Assembly: GCA_010909165.1 (NCBI GenBank)
Contig: VJWM01000118.1
Span: 806,001 to 870,000 of the forward strand
Direction of reading: 5' to 3'
DNA: 64,000 bases
From: Anthoceros angustus
Lineage: Eukaryota > Streptophyta > Anthocerotopsida > Anthocerotales > Anthocerotaceae
Shown: positions 35,304-47,700 of the stretch, piece after piece
Layout of the letters: each line of letters begins with the position of its first letter
Numbering within the stretch: position 1 is the stretch's first letter
The notes under the pieces: model-generated
Database searches by the model: none
What the model saw: the letters and a program-made list of their open reading frames with translations, nothing else
What the model was told of the DNA's origin: nothing
Translations under genes and position numbers: made by a program

Positions 35304-36612
35304 CTTGCCATCACAACAATCACCCTCGCATGCTCAAAGCCATCCGGGTGGGCACAAACATTGGCACCTACCTCCACCGGCAACTGCAACTGCAACTGCA
35401 ACGCCCATCGCACCCTACGCTCACACACGTCCCCCCGGCCGGACACTGCCATTCACGCGTGCAGGCACCTGCAGCTCACCAACCCACAAAGCCAGCACTG
35501 GCATGATCACAACACCTCGAGCTCATGGCCAGTCACAGGTACCTCTGTGGCAACGTATCTATGCGTGCGAGGGCAGAAGAGACTAGTCTACCATCTACCT
35601 GCATCATCTGGAGACGCTCTTTCCACCACCACCAAGCCTGCATCAGTGGACAGCCTCACATCTCCGTGCTGCAGCCTACGTTTTGTAGGCCTGCACACCA
35701 CGCGCTTGAGAAGCTTCTGGGACACTTTCCTGCTCCAAGCTTGCCATCACAACAATCACCCTCGCATGCTCAAAGCCATCCGGATGGGCACAAACATTGG
35801 CACCTACCTCCACCGGCAACTGCAACTGCAACTGCAACGCCCATCGCACCCTACGCTCACACACGTCCCCCCGGCCGGACACTGCCATTCACGCGTGCAG
35901 GCACCTGCAGCTCACCAACCCACAAAGCCAGCACTGGCATGATCACAACACCTCGAGCTCATGGCCAGTCACAGGTACCTCTGTGGCAACGTATCTATGC
36001 GTGCGAGGGCAGAAGAGACTAGTCTACCATCTACCTGCATCATCTGGAGACGCTCTTTCCACCACCACCAAGCCTGCATCAGTGGACAGCCTCACATCTC
36101 CGTGCTGCAGCCTACGTTTTGTAGGCCTGCACACCACGCGCTTGAGAAGCTTCTGGGACACTTTCCTGCTCCAAGCTTGCCATCACAACAATCACCCTCG
36201 CATGCTCAAAGCCATCCGGATGGGCACAAACATTGGCACTTACTTCCACCGGCAACTGCAACTGCAACTGCAACGCCCATCGCACCCTACGCTCACACAC
36301 GTCCCCCGGCCGGACACTGCCATTCACGCGTGCAGGCACCTGCAGCTCACCAACCCACAAAGCCAGCACTGGCATGATCACAACACCTCGAGCTCATGGC
36401 CAGTCACAGGTACCTCTGTGGCAACGTATCTATGCGTGCGAGGGCAGAGACTAGTCTACCATCTACCTGCATCATCTGGAGACGCTCTTTCCACCACCAA
36501 GCCTGCATCAGTGGACAGCCTCGCTACATCTCCGTGCTGCAGCCTACGTTTGTAGGCCTGCACACCACGCTTGAGAAGCTTCTGGGACACTTTCCGGCTC
36601 CAAGCGCTCCCC
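35304..36612. repeat. 436 bp satellite, three tandem copies
   Basis: Copies start at 35304, 35740 and 36176 with an exact 436 bp period. The first two are almost identical and the third has several small deletions. Each holds a short (GCAACT)n-like run. The plus strand stays open through much of the array because the frame is rich in His/Ser/Thr/Pro, but the period is not a multiple of three, so the same sequence is read in different frames in successive copies. This argues against a repeat protein. Confidence 0.92.
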
Positions 36613-36910
36613 AGCCTCCTTCCTGGCCACGTGCTTTAACAGCTGTTCAGCACCACAGTCTCCAGAGAATATCCCGGTGACAAGTCGTCAACGGTTTCAA
36701 ACTAGGATTGGCCCGGGTCTAGAGCTGCAAAGTGCGCGGCGGACCCACCCCATCCAGCGCATCACCAGGTACCACAACTACTATGCTCGAACAGGGGAGT
36801 CAAGAATGTCGAACAGTCTCGGAGCACAGTCTCCAAACAGTTTTTGGAGCAATTATCTTCCAGGAAGCGGAAGAGGGAATGGTGGAACTTTCCTCGGCAA
36901 ATCACATTAT
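36613..36910. other. Unassigned stretch
   Basis: A plus-strand frame reads MLEQGSQECRTVSEHSLQ and IIFQEAEEGMVELSSA (about 36785-36900). It looks like possible protein sequence but is not recognised. It ends exactly where the ABC1K duplication begins. Confidence 0.3.
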
Positions 36911-37826
36911 CAGTGCAGGGATGACTCCACCTGGCTGACATGCCGAGAATGAACAGGAGCATACCAACTGAAGTTCAAACCGGTCCGTTGTGGGTTTCAG
37001 GACTTCCATGTCAGCTAGATCGTCTGCAAGGTAACGCCATTCTCCATTCACAAGAAGGGAAAAGGATGCAAACATGGCAGCCTGATGCATCTTCTCCATG
37101 CGACAAAGCAGGCTCAAGTCCAAGTACCTGTAACACAATCACTGACCCTCACTAATATCACAATCCACAATATCTGCAATCCAAGCCAGTGCACTGGCTG
37201 TAGAACCGTCTGAACAGTCGATGAAATCCAGTGTGACAAGATTCAGCACGCTCTCACTTTGCCACCTACCATCGGCATGAGATGTCGCTTTGCTTCATTC
37301 TGATCCTCAACAATAGCCAGCTGACCACCCGACGATACCCCTCTGCAATTAGTTGCATGTCCCCAGGTCGATCACCTTGCACCCATTCCATAGTCAGGAC
37401 CCTCTTGGTAGTCATAGCAGGCAGGGTACGAGGAACCACCATGTACTTCAAGTGAGCACGTGCTTCCTACAAGGGAAAGCCACCAATTGTGATCCCATCA
37501 ACCAGAGTCCAAGGAATAAAGCTGCCAGAAGTATGGCTACATGTTACGACAGCTCTGGAGCAACTGCTGCTTGGACAATCCAAAAACTTCATGACAAAAC
37601 GGTTCGATCCATACTCAAAATTCTTCCGCATTTGTGGCCTCCACGTTGTAGTCAAGCTCCCATGCAGACCCCGTCCAAGCTCATCAGCCAGACCTAACCC
37701 TGCCGCAACAAAACCACCGCCAATTCAACAAACACGACGAACACCAAAATCATCTTACAAAACAGAACAACAAAGCCGCACGCATCATCCTTTCAGAACA
37801 AAGCCAGTCTCGGCAAGTAAACCCTG
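36911..37826 (-). pseudogene. ABC1-family kinase fragment, copy B
   Basis: It is the partner of 24520-25310 and is more complete. On the minus strand it keeps the exon VVPRTLPAMTTKRVLTMEWV with GDRPGDM (about 37445-37350), the ABC1K block that precedes the catalytic region. It also keeps KNFEYGSNRFVMKFLD (about 37610) and LDLSLLCRMEKMHQAAM with LADDLADMEVLKP (about 37125-37010). The HADPHPGN catalytic-loop motif is not visible and the frames are broken. At its upstream end it is joined to coatomer-delta sequence, not to RPA1 as in copy A. Confidence 0.82.
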
Positions 37827-38215
37827 CCGGTAAGTAAACCCTTCCTAACGGTGCCGACCTTCGTATCACAGCACGTCTTGGTGGCAGTGAATTTCACATC
37901 AATCGGCAAGAAGGCTAATGGAACTGCTGGTGGCACCACAAACTCCATGGTCCCATTCCGATTGGTATTATCAATTAAGGTGATGGACCATTCCAGGTCC
38001 AGGACGGACTTTGGTGCATCATACGTCCAGTCTCCATCAACTTGATTCATGCTTGGTGGATCCTTTGCCGCAAAGATGGCAAGGGGATGCTGCCATGCCC
38101 ATTCAAACTGTGCACCAGAACACAACAGAACAGAGCGGTGGATCAACATCGAGAGTGTGCTCAGACACTCACGATTACAACATGGTCCAAGTTGACACAC
38201 TCGCCTGTAATGCAT
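37827..38215 (-). pseudogene. Coatomer delta subunit (delta-COP) fragment, copy B
   Basis: The minus strand encodes DPPSMNQVDGDWTYD, LEWSITLIDN, GTMEFVVPPAVPLAFLPID and VKFTATKTCCDTKVGTV. This is a continuous piece of the delta-COP mu-homology domain, in which strands end with FTA..T..D.KV. The exon starts near 38063. The frame then runs into the common junction sequence at about 37826. Only this exon is clear, so it is a fragment. Confidence 0.78.
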
Positions 38216-41200
38216 CCACCTGTGTGTGGAAAACGTGCACGCGGGTTACTGTGAATCTGTTCCACAACAGACACTTGCTGTCAGAATTACGGTCAAGCAG
38301 GTAAGCGAATTACCATTCCCTGCAGCTCCCAGCATACCCGATGTAGGTGCGACCCTTGCTGCGAGGATTCTCAGAACAAAGCAGATAGCATGCGAAGAAT
38401 GCACTCTGGTGTTCTTCCTCCTCCAGCGGCACATCGGCCAGCTCCGGCTCCTCCACCGGTTCATTTCTCCCAGAGTTCCCCGTTAGTGAATCGGAAAAGT
38501 GCCCAACAAAGCGAAGAAGAGGAAGAAAGCTGCTGCCCAGATTTGACGGCGCTCGTGCTGGATTGGATTGCTTCAAGCTGCAGCAGTGGTGTCCCGAAAA
38601 TATGACCGTTCACCGTTCCGTGTTCGTGGCAAGTATTCCACGGTCCCGATCCAGGGTCACCTGAACTGGACCTTGCTGGTAGCCCCCACCATGCCTCAAT
38701 AGATAAGGATCGTTCCAAGGCATTGGGGTTTTGGATGTGGCTCAGAATCCCTGTTGGGAGTTCAGGATGCACTCCTCAACGCCCTGATTGAGTGCCTTCC
38801 CGACTTGCAAGAGGTGGATGGAGTTCCTGTTTGAAAACTCGAAACGGTTTGCCGAGACGAGGTAGGATAGCCCCCTCGTTGCTTGGGGTCGGTCCGCAAT
38901 GACCTTACGACTGCTTCCTACTGAGCCATGGCTTGTGAACCCCAACCCGTTCGATCCCGCTCTTGGAGGTGAGGGCTCTGACGGAGGTGCAGAGGCTGAA
39001 TACGAGTATCCGGTTCTTGCAGCTGATTATACTTTTCTGGAAGAGTTATAGAGGACACTGTCTTACAATCCAGTGATGGATGCGGCACCTGGTCATCCTC
39101 CAACATCAGGCTTCTTGACAGATTCAGTGGGACACCTCTAGTGGTAACTAAGAATCAACCGTAGGCATGTGGAGTGACTTGCCACAATTCCACATAGATC
39201 ATGTCAAAGGCTAGGCATGTGCATGGACTGCCACAATTCCAGAGAGATCATGTCAAAGGCTTGAATAGCAAGACATTGTTGTAAGGGTTGGGAACCATGT
39301 GCATTGCTGGTTGTTGCAGTTGTAAGGGTTGGGAACCATGTGTATTGCTGGTTGTTGCAATTGTAAGGGTCGACGTGAGTACAATTTAGTGATAAAACAT
39401 ATGATAAAATATAATATATATATATATAAAATCACATCGGATAATATCTATGATTTTAGAATGAAAATAATGAAAAATAAAATATAATAATACTTCTATA
39501 ATTTCAATAACATCATAAATATAAGATTTGTATACATATACCTATTGATATCTTATAATAATATTCAGGTTAAACAGTGGCAAATACTCGTTGCCTAGCC
39601 ATAAAAACATTAGGAGAATGAGACACCCTCAACATCTATATTACATCTAGAGAAATTGATGATCATATATATAGAGAATATTAATAATACTTACAAGATA
39701 TTTAAAACGTATAAATTGACATATATATAATTATATACATGTCAAATATTATATTATATACACATAAATATTATAGGACAACATGTGTGACTTCCATATG
39801 AAAAATAATCTATATTAAAAAATCATCATACGTATTTTATCTTGATAACGTGGATAAAATAAATTTATGAAAAAAAATTATGATTACCTTATAACAAACA
39901 CGTCTCAAGAAGAACGTTCTTTCATGTAAGAACCTTAAAACATCTATAGAGGTATGAACATATGGTAAATATATGGATTAAAAAGAATAATTTTATTGAC
40001 CCTATATCAGAAAATTCAGCATGTTAGTATGAACTATATGCATATACAAGCAATGCAAATTTTGACATCTTAATCTAGTAGCAAAAATTATACATAAAAC
40101 AATATGTGATGTATACTTTTACACATATATAGTATTCAATATACTAATATTCAGTTACTCATGGTTATTTTTGATATACATATGGACTCCATATTAACCA
40201 TCAGATAATATGATATTAGACTCATATAAAAGTCATCGTGACTTAAGAAGTGTATTTATGCATACAATTCATATTATCACATACAAATGCCGTATCCTAT
40301 AAATATGAAATCATTATAAAATAGTCTCACATTAGAATTATAGGAAAAGTACATGATAATTATAAACTAGAATACTATGGAGATTTTATGTTTTATATAT
40401 ATTGTGGATTCGGTATGGTCACGGTTTGAAAAACGTGGCCCTTCAGTTTTGTGGATGAGTTGCAGATGGAAAGGCTTCTCCATTCTCCACAGCGATGCGA
40501 AGTCCCTTGGCTTGTCTGGTAAAGTCTTCGTACATATTGATTGCCTCACCCATGATTGATTGATTCCCTCATCCATGATTGAGCAGTAGTGTTCATTCTT
40601 TATGCTTTTTGATTTCATGCAAGAGAATCCATGGAGGAGTCTTGGGAGAAGGCATGAGACGTGAGAGGTTATCGCCATTCACTCTTTTGCGGAGCCCTAA
40701 GTTGATCATTATTCATGATTAGTAATTATGATTATATGTTCACGAGTATATGATGGAACAGGGCAAGCCTCTTGGACTGTCCCGATGGCTAATTATGGAA
40801 CATTGCAGACTTACTGTGGGCACAGTTCGATATGTGAGCTCATGGAAAGAAAGGTTTTTTTAGGGGTACTTCTCATTTTTATGTGAAACGGCACAGTGCC
40901 TTCGAACTGCCATTGTGAAAGGCCTTTGAGGCACTTTGCACAGACATGTTCACCAAACTGTTGGCCACAAGCTTGCACTTCAGATTCATGGCTTGTATAA
41001 ATGAAAGACGATGATCCCATCAAGAATTGCCACATTCAGCACGAGATCTAGCTGGAACGCTATTTCCTCATGCCGGGTCCACAGTTCAGGTCTGCTACCT
41101 AGCTTTAGTCCTAGTGATTGCCATGCTGCTCCATCCTCCTACCCCCAGGCCCCACCTGTTGCTGAGCTGAAACTTGGGTTTGATCAATGTGATCCGGTAG

Positions 41201-41907
41201 AGGAGAAGATTGCCATGCTGCTCCATCCTCGTACCCCCAGGCCCCACCTGTTGCTGAGCTGAAACTTGGGTTTGATCAATGTGATCCGGTAGAGGAGAAG
41301 ATGAAGTTGGCATGTGCTGACCTGTTGTAGGTGAGTTGGAAGAGCTCCAGAAAGAATTTCTTGTGGTTGAAGGTAGCTAGGCTGGGATCCGGTTGAGCCC
41401 TGTTATTGCCAAGCCCAGCCCGCATCACTCGTTTTGACTAAGATTGTTTGAACAGATGTGCGAAGAAGCAAAGTGGTGGCCACAGGACGCTTGCCTGCTC
41501 AAGAGGGGAAAGTTTCTGGCATGGTAAGCTACCTTTCAAAGACCTACCTATGCTTTGTTAGCAACATTCACATGCTTATTGTTTCCTGAAATCCTCTCTT
41601 CAGGCTGGGCACCTTGAGGATATTGTAGGAGACAAGATGTTCACGGCCTACACGCACTTTGGGCAGAGGTAATAGCTGACTCTCGTTTTGGGCCTCATGA
41701 TAAATCATTCTTATTTTTTCATATACGGTATATATTTTTATACTGGTATATCCAATAAAACCCGTCAACACCAGTCACATATAAAGAAGAAACTTGGACA
41801 AAAGAAGTATGAATGACTAGACTTGATCAGCTATGTGCCTTAAGTAATACCTCTATCACATTGACAAAACTTGTACTCATCGGCCAAACTTGCTTGAGAG
41901 CCATGGC
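37921..41907. repeat. Segmental duplication, copy B (partner 356-4332)
   Basis: It carries the same order of blocks as 356-4332: delta-COP exon, unassigned part, AT-rich core at 39380-40380, and the 40400-41900 tail. Additional local changes include a duplicated 40 bp unit near 39285-39370 and a 90 bp tandem repeat at about 41130-41300. It ends 392 bp before the mTERF start codon, so the mTERF upstream region lies next to the duplication border. Confidence 0.9.
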
Positions 41908-42298
41908 GGGCAATAAGATTGAAAAACAATTGCTATGACCATAAAAGCAGCAGCAAGCAAGAGGAAGTGCGTGAATATTTCTGGATAAAACCTTCGCGTG
42001 CTAAAGAGCGAGCAAGATGCCCAGCTTTTAGCAATCCTTATACGCTTCTCACAACGCACAATGGTAGGGATGCACACTGCACAATTCCATTTCACATGGC
42101 AGAGCTTCTGGGCGCGGATGGGGTATGCATGTGGGAGGATCGAAGGAGTCGAGGGTTTGATGTGAATGGGCGCCAAAAATTTCATCAGGGACCGGGAATC
42201 CGAGTCGGGCAGGGTTTTGGTAGGGTTTAACGAAGTCGATGCGAGCGCGAGTGCGGGAGCCCGGTGGAGGAAGGGAAGTGACATGAAGTGAGCGTTGC

Positions 42299-44275
42299 AT
42301 GTCGGCAGGCGGGCTGGGCAGAGTGTGCGGCGCTGTGCTGATGCCCCTTTGGCAGAGATGGCAGTCTCTGGGCCTGGGACCCGTGCTGGGCTACGGGTGT
42401 GTGGGGAAGGCGAGCGGGGCGGCCGAGTGCGGGGCTGTGGCCAGGGAGAGCGTGGCATGGCCGGCGTTTGTGCGGAGCCTGGCGAGTGCCGTGGAGCGGG
42501 AGAGGCAGGAGGCGACGAGCAAGGAGGATGTGGAGGCGGGGCTGCTGAGCACCAGCATCGGCATCGGCAGCGCTCCGACCAGGTCCAGCTTGGTGGAGCG
42601 GGACGCCGTGTCCTGGGCTCTGCGGGTCTACCTCTGTAAGCACAAGAATGTGGCGGCTGCGGACGCCGTGTGGATCGTGGAAGGCGCGCCGTTGTTCAGC
42701 AGGAAGCTGGTGGCGGCTGTGAAGGCGGGGATCCCGCCGGGGAGGTTAGGGCACACGAGCCATCTGAACAAGGAGACGTGCCGGGAGCATGCGGAGAACA
42801 TTTTCATGCGCGACGGCGTGAACGTGCTGGAACCGTTTCTGGAGAGCTTGGGAGTGGATGCGGAGGATTTCGAGGATCTGGCGGGCTCGGTGACGCTGGA
42901 CCTGGCCGAGCTGGTGGCCAGCGTGAAGGTGCTGGAGGAGCTCGGGATCCAGAGGAAGCATATCTGGCGGCTGCTGGAGCGGGATCGGAAGCTGCTGAAT
43001 TGCACGGCCGCGGATCTGGAGGTGGGAGTGAAGGCGCTGTCGGATCTAGGGTTTGCGCGGCGGGAGATCGGGGAGATCGCGTACAAGTGTCCCGCGCTGC
43101 TGCGGATAGGGTTGGCGGATGTGGCGGTGGAGCTGGATGAGGAGGACGGGGATGGAGGTGAGGAGGTGGTTGGGAAGGACGGGCTTGCTTTGGTGAGGAA
43201 GAATGTGCGGTATCTGAAGGAGGAGTTAGGGTTTTCCGGGAAGCAGATCATCAAGCTTGTGCAGAGCTACACCAAGACGTCCAGGATTCTGTTCAGCGAC
43301 ATGGCCGTTGTGATGCAGCCGAATGTGCAGCTGTTGAGGGAGATCGGGTTGACGAATGAGAATATCCGGAGAGTGTTAGGGTATTCTCCGGCAGTGATGA
43401 ACTTGACGCGGGACACCATCGCTGCCAAGATCCAGTATTTGGAGAGCTTGGGAGTGGACAGTGTCGGGAAGGTGATCACTCGGTTTCCTGCTATCCTGCA
43501 GTATAACATCAGCAGCAATGTGGAGCCGAAGATTGACTACTTGAAGAGCCTGGGAGTGAAGTCGTCGGGGTTGGGGAAGGTGCTGACGCAGTGTCCTTCC
43601 GTGCTGGGGTACAATCTTGATGGGAAGCTGAAGCAGACGGTATCGTTTCTCGAGAGCTTGGGGCTGAAGGGGGACAGGTTGGCCAGACTCATCGTGACCA
43701 AACCGCCGGTGCTTGCGTACTCGGTGGATGGAAGCTATGCGGAGACGCGGGAGTTTTTGATGAACCTAGGGTTGGAGCCGGGCACGAAGGCCATGGCCAG
43801 GGCCTTCGCTGCCTCCTTCAGCAGCTCTGTTGTGGCGATGCAGGCCCGCTTTGAGTTCTTTGTTGGCAGGGGCTTTCCGCGGGAGTGGGTGCGGGATATG
43901 CTCAGGGCTCAGCCGTCGCTGCTGTGTTTGAGCGAGAACAATCTTCTGTGTAAACTGAAATTTTTTGAAGGCGTGTTAGACCTGTCTGAGATGCCTCCAT
44001 CCAGGGTCGCTATCTTCCTTTCCTTCGGCCTTGATACCAGGGTGAAGCCCAGGTTCAGAGTCATGTCATGGCTTAAACAACATGGTCATCTGCCCATGAA
44101 TTACCCCTTTCACCGCATGCTGGACGCGAGTGAACCCAAGTTCGCCAACAAGTATGTTGCGCCTTATCCTGGGGCTCTGGCAATTTTCCGGGAAGCATGT
44201 GGCAGTGGAGATCTCTTTTCACAGCAAGGTTGTGAGACGACTCAAGTGTCTTCCGACTCGGATCCTGTTCTATGA
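42299..44275 (+). CDS. mTERF-family organellar nucleic-acid-binding protein
   Basis: It is a single uninterrupted exon of 658 codons. Residues about 1-60 are low in acidic residues and rich in Gly/Arg/Ala, compatible with a chloroplast or mitochondrial transit peptide. From about residue 190 to 600 the protein consists of tandem mTERF repeats, each with a leucine-rich helix pair and a Pro turn: KVLEELGIQRKHIWRLLERD, YLESLGVDSVGKVITRFPAI, YLKSLGVKSSGLGKVLTQCP, FLESLGLKGDRLARLIVTKP. mTERF proteins bind organellar DNA or RNA and act in transcription, splicing or rRNA processing; the target cannot be read from sequence. Length and intron-free structure are normal for plant mTERFs. It converges on TYW1 (472 bp apart). 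The start is the first ATG of the frame. An ATG at 42338 is an alternative. Confidence 0.93.
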   Translation: MSAGGLGRVCGAVLMPLWQRWQSLGLGPVLGYGCVGKASGAAECGAVARESVAWPAFVRSLASAVERERQEATSKEDVEAGLLSTSIGIGSAPTRSSLVERDAVSWALRVYLCKHKNVAAADAVWIVEGAPLFSRKLVAAVKAGIPPGRLGHTSHLNKETCREHAENIFMRDGVNVLEPFLESLGVDAEDFEDLAGSVTLDLAELVASVKVLEELGIQRKHIWRLLERDRKLLNCTAADLEVGVKALSDLGFARREIGEIAYKCPALLRIGLADVAVELDEEDGDGGEEVVGKDGLALVRKNVRYLKEELGFSGKQIIKLVQSYTKTSRILFSDMAVVMQPNVQLLREIGLTNENIRRVLGYSPAVMNLTRDTIAAKIQYLESLGVDSVGKVITRFPAILQYNISSNVEPKIDYLKSLGVKSSGLGKVLTQCPSVLGYNLDGKLKQTVSFLESLGLKGDRLARLIVTKPPVLAYSVDGSYAETREFLMNLGLEPGTKAMARAFAASFSSSVVAMQARFEFFVGRGFPREWVRDMLRAQPSLLCLSENNLLCKLKFFEGVLDLSEMPPSRVAIFLSFGLDTRVKPRFRVMSWLKQHGHLPMNYPFHRMLDASEPKFANKYVAPYPGALAIFREACGSGDLFSQQGCETTQVSSDSDPVL

Positions 44276-44746
44276 CGTTTCCTAGCTCCTTATAGCACTT
44301 GTATAGCCGTAACAGAAATCTGCATACAGGCAAGCCATTCTCTCTTCGGTCATCTGCAGCAACCTAAATCAGGAAGGGAAGGCCTTCCAAGTCACAGGCT
44401 CTTTAGAACAAGAACGTGCATAGCTTTCAAAGTTGCAGATGTTCCAATGTACAATATACAATTCATAAGGATGGACAGGAATCTACCGCTCACAAGCTGC
44501 TGGATTAAATCCACACAGGACAGCGTGTTTATGTATCAAGACAAGTCCACGGCCTCAGACAAGAGTAGCTAGTGCGACCTCTCCCGGTGTTAGACTACGG
44601 AAACAATCCTCCGTATTTCTTGTTCATCTCGCTAATGTACATGATCTCTGCCAAAAATGACCGGAGCCCGCGATAAGCGAGGAGCTCAGGGGGTTTTCCA
44701 ACAATCGCTCCTGCTCCAAACTGCGAACCGACCTAATTGCAGTAGA
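44276..44746. other. Convergent 3' flanks of mTERF and TYW1
   Basis: The two genes point at each other across about 470 bp. No ORF or element of note is seen. The 3' untranslated regions of both presumably lie here. Confidence 0.6.
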
Positions 44747-47700
44747 TTATGTACAGCCTCCAGTATCGACAGCTCCGCCATGCCGCCTCTCCTTCTTAAC
44801 TCTGGTTTCCTTGGGGTCGAAGCCGCCTTCAGATGCACCATACACAGCCCAGTCTGGTGTGGGAGCCATGTAGTCTTCACTACTGAAGGACTCCCCCGAT
44901 GACACCTAGCACAAACATCGCATGCACTTGTGTCAGAAGAAAGACCCGCACGTTATCACGTGTTAGCGCGTCTTGCAACAGGTTGATTGTAGTTACCAAG
45001 TCATGGAACTTTTCGTAGTCAATCCAGGTGTGCCACTTTCCCCCAACTCTGAACTTGGACTCCTTGGCCAGCAGCACACAGCAGGAATGAACATGCTCGC
45101 AAGCTAGTCCATATTGTCCACCTGATTCAGTAAGCAGAGATTCTGCAAATGCTTTGACGTCTTCATGCCAAGGGACGTTCTCCATGGTCAAGGAGGAAGT
45201 TGCAGTTCTGGATAGGACGACAGAGTGATGCATCAGAATCGGAACATCTTCGAAGGATGCAATAGGTTGACAAGACCAGCACTTACGAGCCACAATACGT
45301 CACACCCTTGATCTCTATGAAGTCAGGTTCACCGAGCTGAAGGAGGTCGGCATAAGCCTTCACTTCTTCAGTGTTCCAGCCTTTGACTAGGGTTAGTCGG
45401 TAAACGGTTCTCTGCTTTTTGTCCCGAAGAGACCGCAAAGAGTCCTGTGGTTGTGCAACAGCGAGCATTAGCCAGTCATCTTACACGCTTCATCACCAGT
45501 CGACAACAGGACATGACACAAATTCAACAACCTCCTAGACCACGTACCGTGAAACGCTCCCAAAAGTCTGCAAACAGAGGTCTGTCTATTGCTTTCAACC
45601 TTTCCTTAGTTCCTGCATCAACACTTACATACAGCTGGCATAACCACATAATGACATTGTTAGTCATATCTTCACTGCAGCTCCACACAGCAAGCCGTCG
45701 AGAGATGGCAGACCACCAGTTTACCTGAGTTATTGGATCTAGCAACAAGATACGATCAGGGAACTGAGCATTGGTGACCAAGAAAGTCGAAATTCTTCGC
45801 CTGTGAAGTTCTCCAACTAGCTTGTTAATCTCAGGGTACATAATTGGCTCTCCAACTAGTGACAGTGCACAATGCACAGGTGCCATCCCCTCTGCTATGC
45901 GCTCCGGTTTCACACCTGTGACAGAGGCAAACTGCTAAGCATGCCTGCCATACATCCATACATCCTATTTCTACATCAACCATACCACCCAGAACCCTTC
46001 ATACCTGGAACTCCCTTCATCTGCTTTATCATCCGTACATGCTGATCGATTGCTGAGTTTACTATTTCTAGAGGATCATCCATCTTCCAACGCCAAGACC
46101 GTCCGACAGGGTTTGTATGGTGTCTCCAGCAGAAAACACATTTGTTTGCACACGCTAAACTTGGAGTTGTTTCCATACACCTGATAGAAATGCCATTAGT
46201 TAGGAAATAGAAGCACCTCTTCAGCTCAACAACCAGAAAATCCATGAGCAGTGGTTCACCAGCTTGCTGAAAGAAAAAACATGCCACTGACCGGTGGCTT
46301 TCAATTCCATAAAAAGAATGCTTGTAGCAGCCACCACGGCCACGAAGCTGTGATTTTGTCCAACGACAGACCTTGACTCCACTGTGTGAGCCAATGACTT
46401 TGTATCCCTGCAGTCAGAAATGAAAGGTAGTTGAGAAGCAGATTACAGTAACTGGTCACCACTTTGATGACTTGAAGAAAGGATAAGCTCTACCTGCTTC
46501 TCCAGGCTTGCGCGTATCACGGGAGTAACCATTTCCTTTGCAACATCGTTGTTTGCTTTACTCACAGAAGAGACCGTGGTCTTCAGGCTAACTTCATAGA
46601 CTGAGTTCTTGCCAACATTTTTCCTCACAATACCCCGTTGCTTGGTTGGACCCTCAACTGACTTTGAGAACTTGCCGGCTAGATCCTCCACGTCAACCAA
46701 GCTGGAGCCTACACTCTGCTTGTCATCCACCTCTTCGTCGTCGCTGGTCACATAACTCTCCTCCTCCTCGGCAGACTGGAGAGAATCTGCAGTGGCAGTG
46801 CTGTAATTGGAGTCCTTGAGATCCTCAGCTCCATTGTGTTGGAGCTCCTGCAGGAGATCATGAGCCCATGATGCAAACACTTCCTCCACATTGCCTTCAT
46901 CTTGATCTCCCTCTCCAAGTTTCACAACCCGGATGGCACCAAGCTTAGACATGTTTTCATCAACAATTTTGCCCACTGCATTGAACGTCGAGCCATAAGC
47001 ACTGCTCCCGACCCCGAACACAGCATACCTGCCAAGAAACACAGGACTGAAAGTCAGCAACTGAACACTCAAGAACCTTTTATGACACCAAAACCTTACG
47101 ACAAAGTTCTAGGTCTCGGTCCAGGTGTAGGAAGAGTAAAACCTGCACTCACACAGCAGGCCTGAGCCAACTCTGAAGTCCTTTGCACTCTCCTCAAGCC
47201 AATTGGCCAGAAATGCTGCATTCTTCGGGGCCCTACCATCCTCCCAGGTAGACGTGACAAAGATCACCAAAGTCTCCTTCGGCAGGTCCTCGGGTTCATA
47301 CACCGCCGCATTCACCAGCTCCACTGGAAAATCCTGATCCAACAGCTGCTGATACAGCTTCTCAGCTAGCCGCTGAGCTGTGCCCGTCTCCGACCCGAAC
47401 AAAACTTTCGTCCTGGAATGCTCATCCTTCACACTCAGGTAACCATCCAACAATTCAGTCGGCACCGCAGCATAAGACAACCCAGCCTCCGTCCTGCAAC
47501 ATCCTGCACCGCAGCTCTCCGCCTGCTCCTCTGCTTCACCACCGCTTCCACCAACCCTACTAGACGAGCTCTCAGACCTTTGATCCCGCTTACGAGGCGG
47601 CACGACGTACTCACCCTCATCTTCCGACCGGCTCAAAATGTCCACTACCTTAACCTGCTGCCCAATGGGGCTATCCCACTCGTACTCGTCGTCGTCTGCA

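Noticed and set aside
34700-36560. Long plus-strand frames through the 436 bp satellite
   Set aside because: The period is not a multiple of three, so each copy is read in another frame. Such a protein would not be a true repeat protein.
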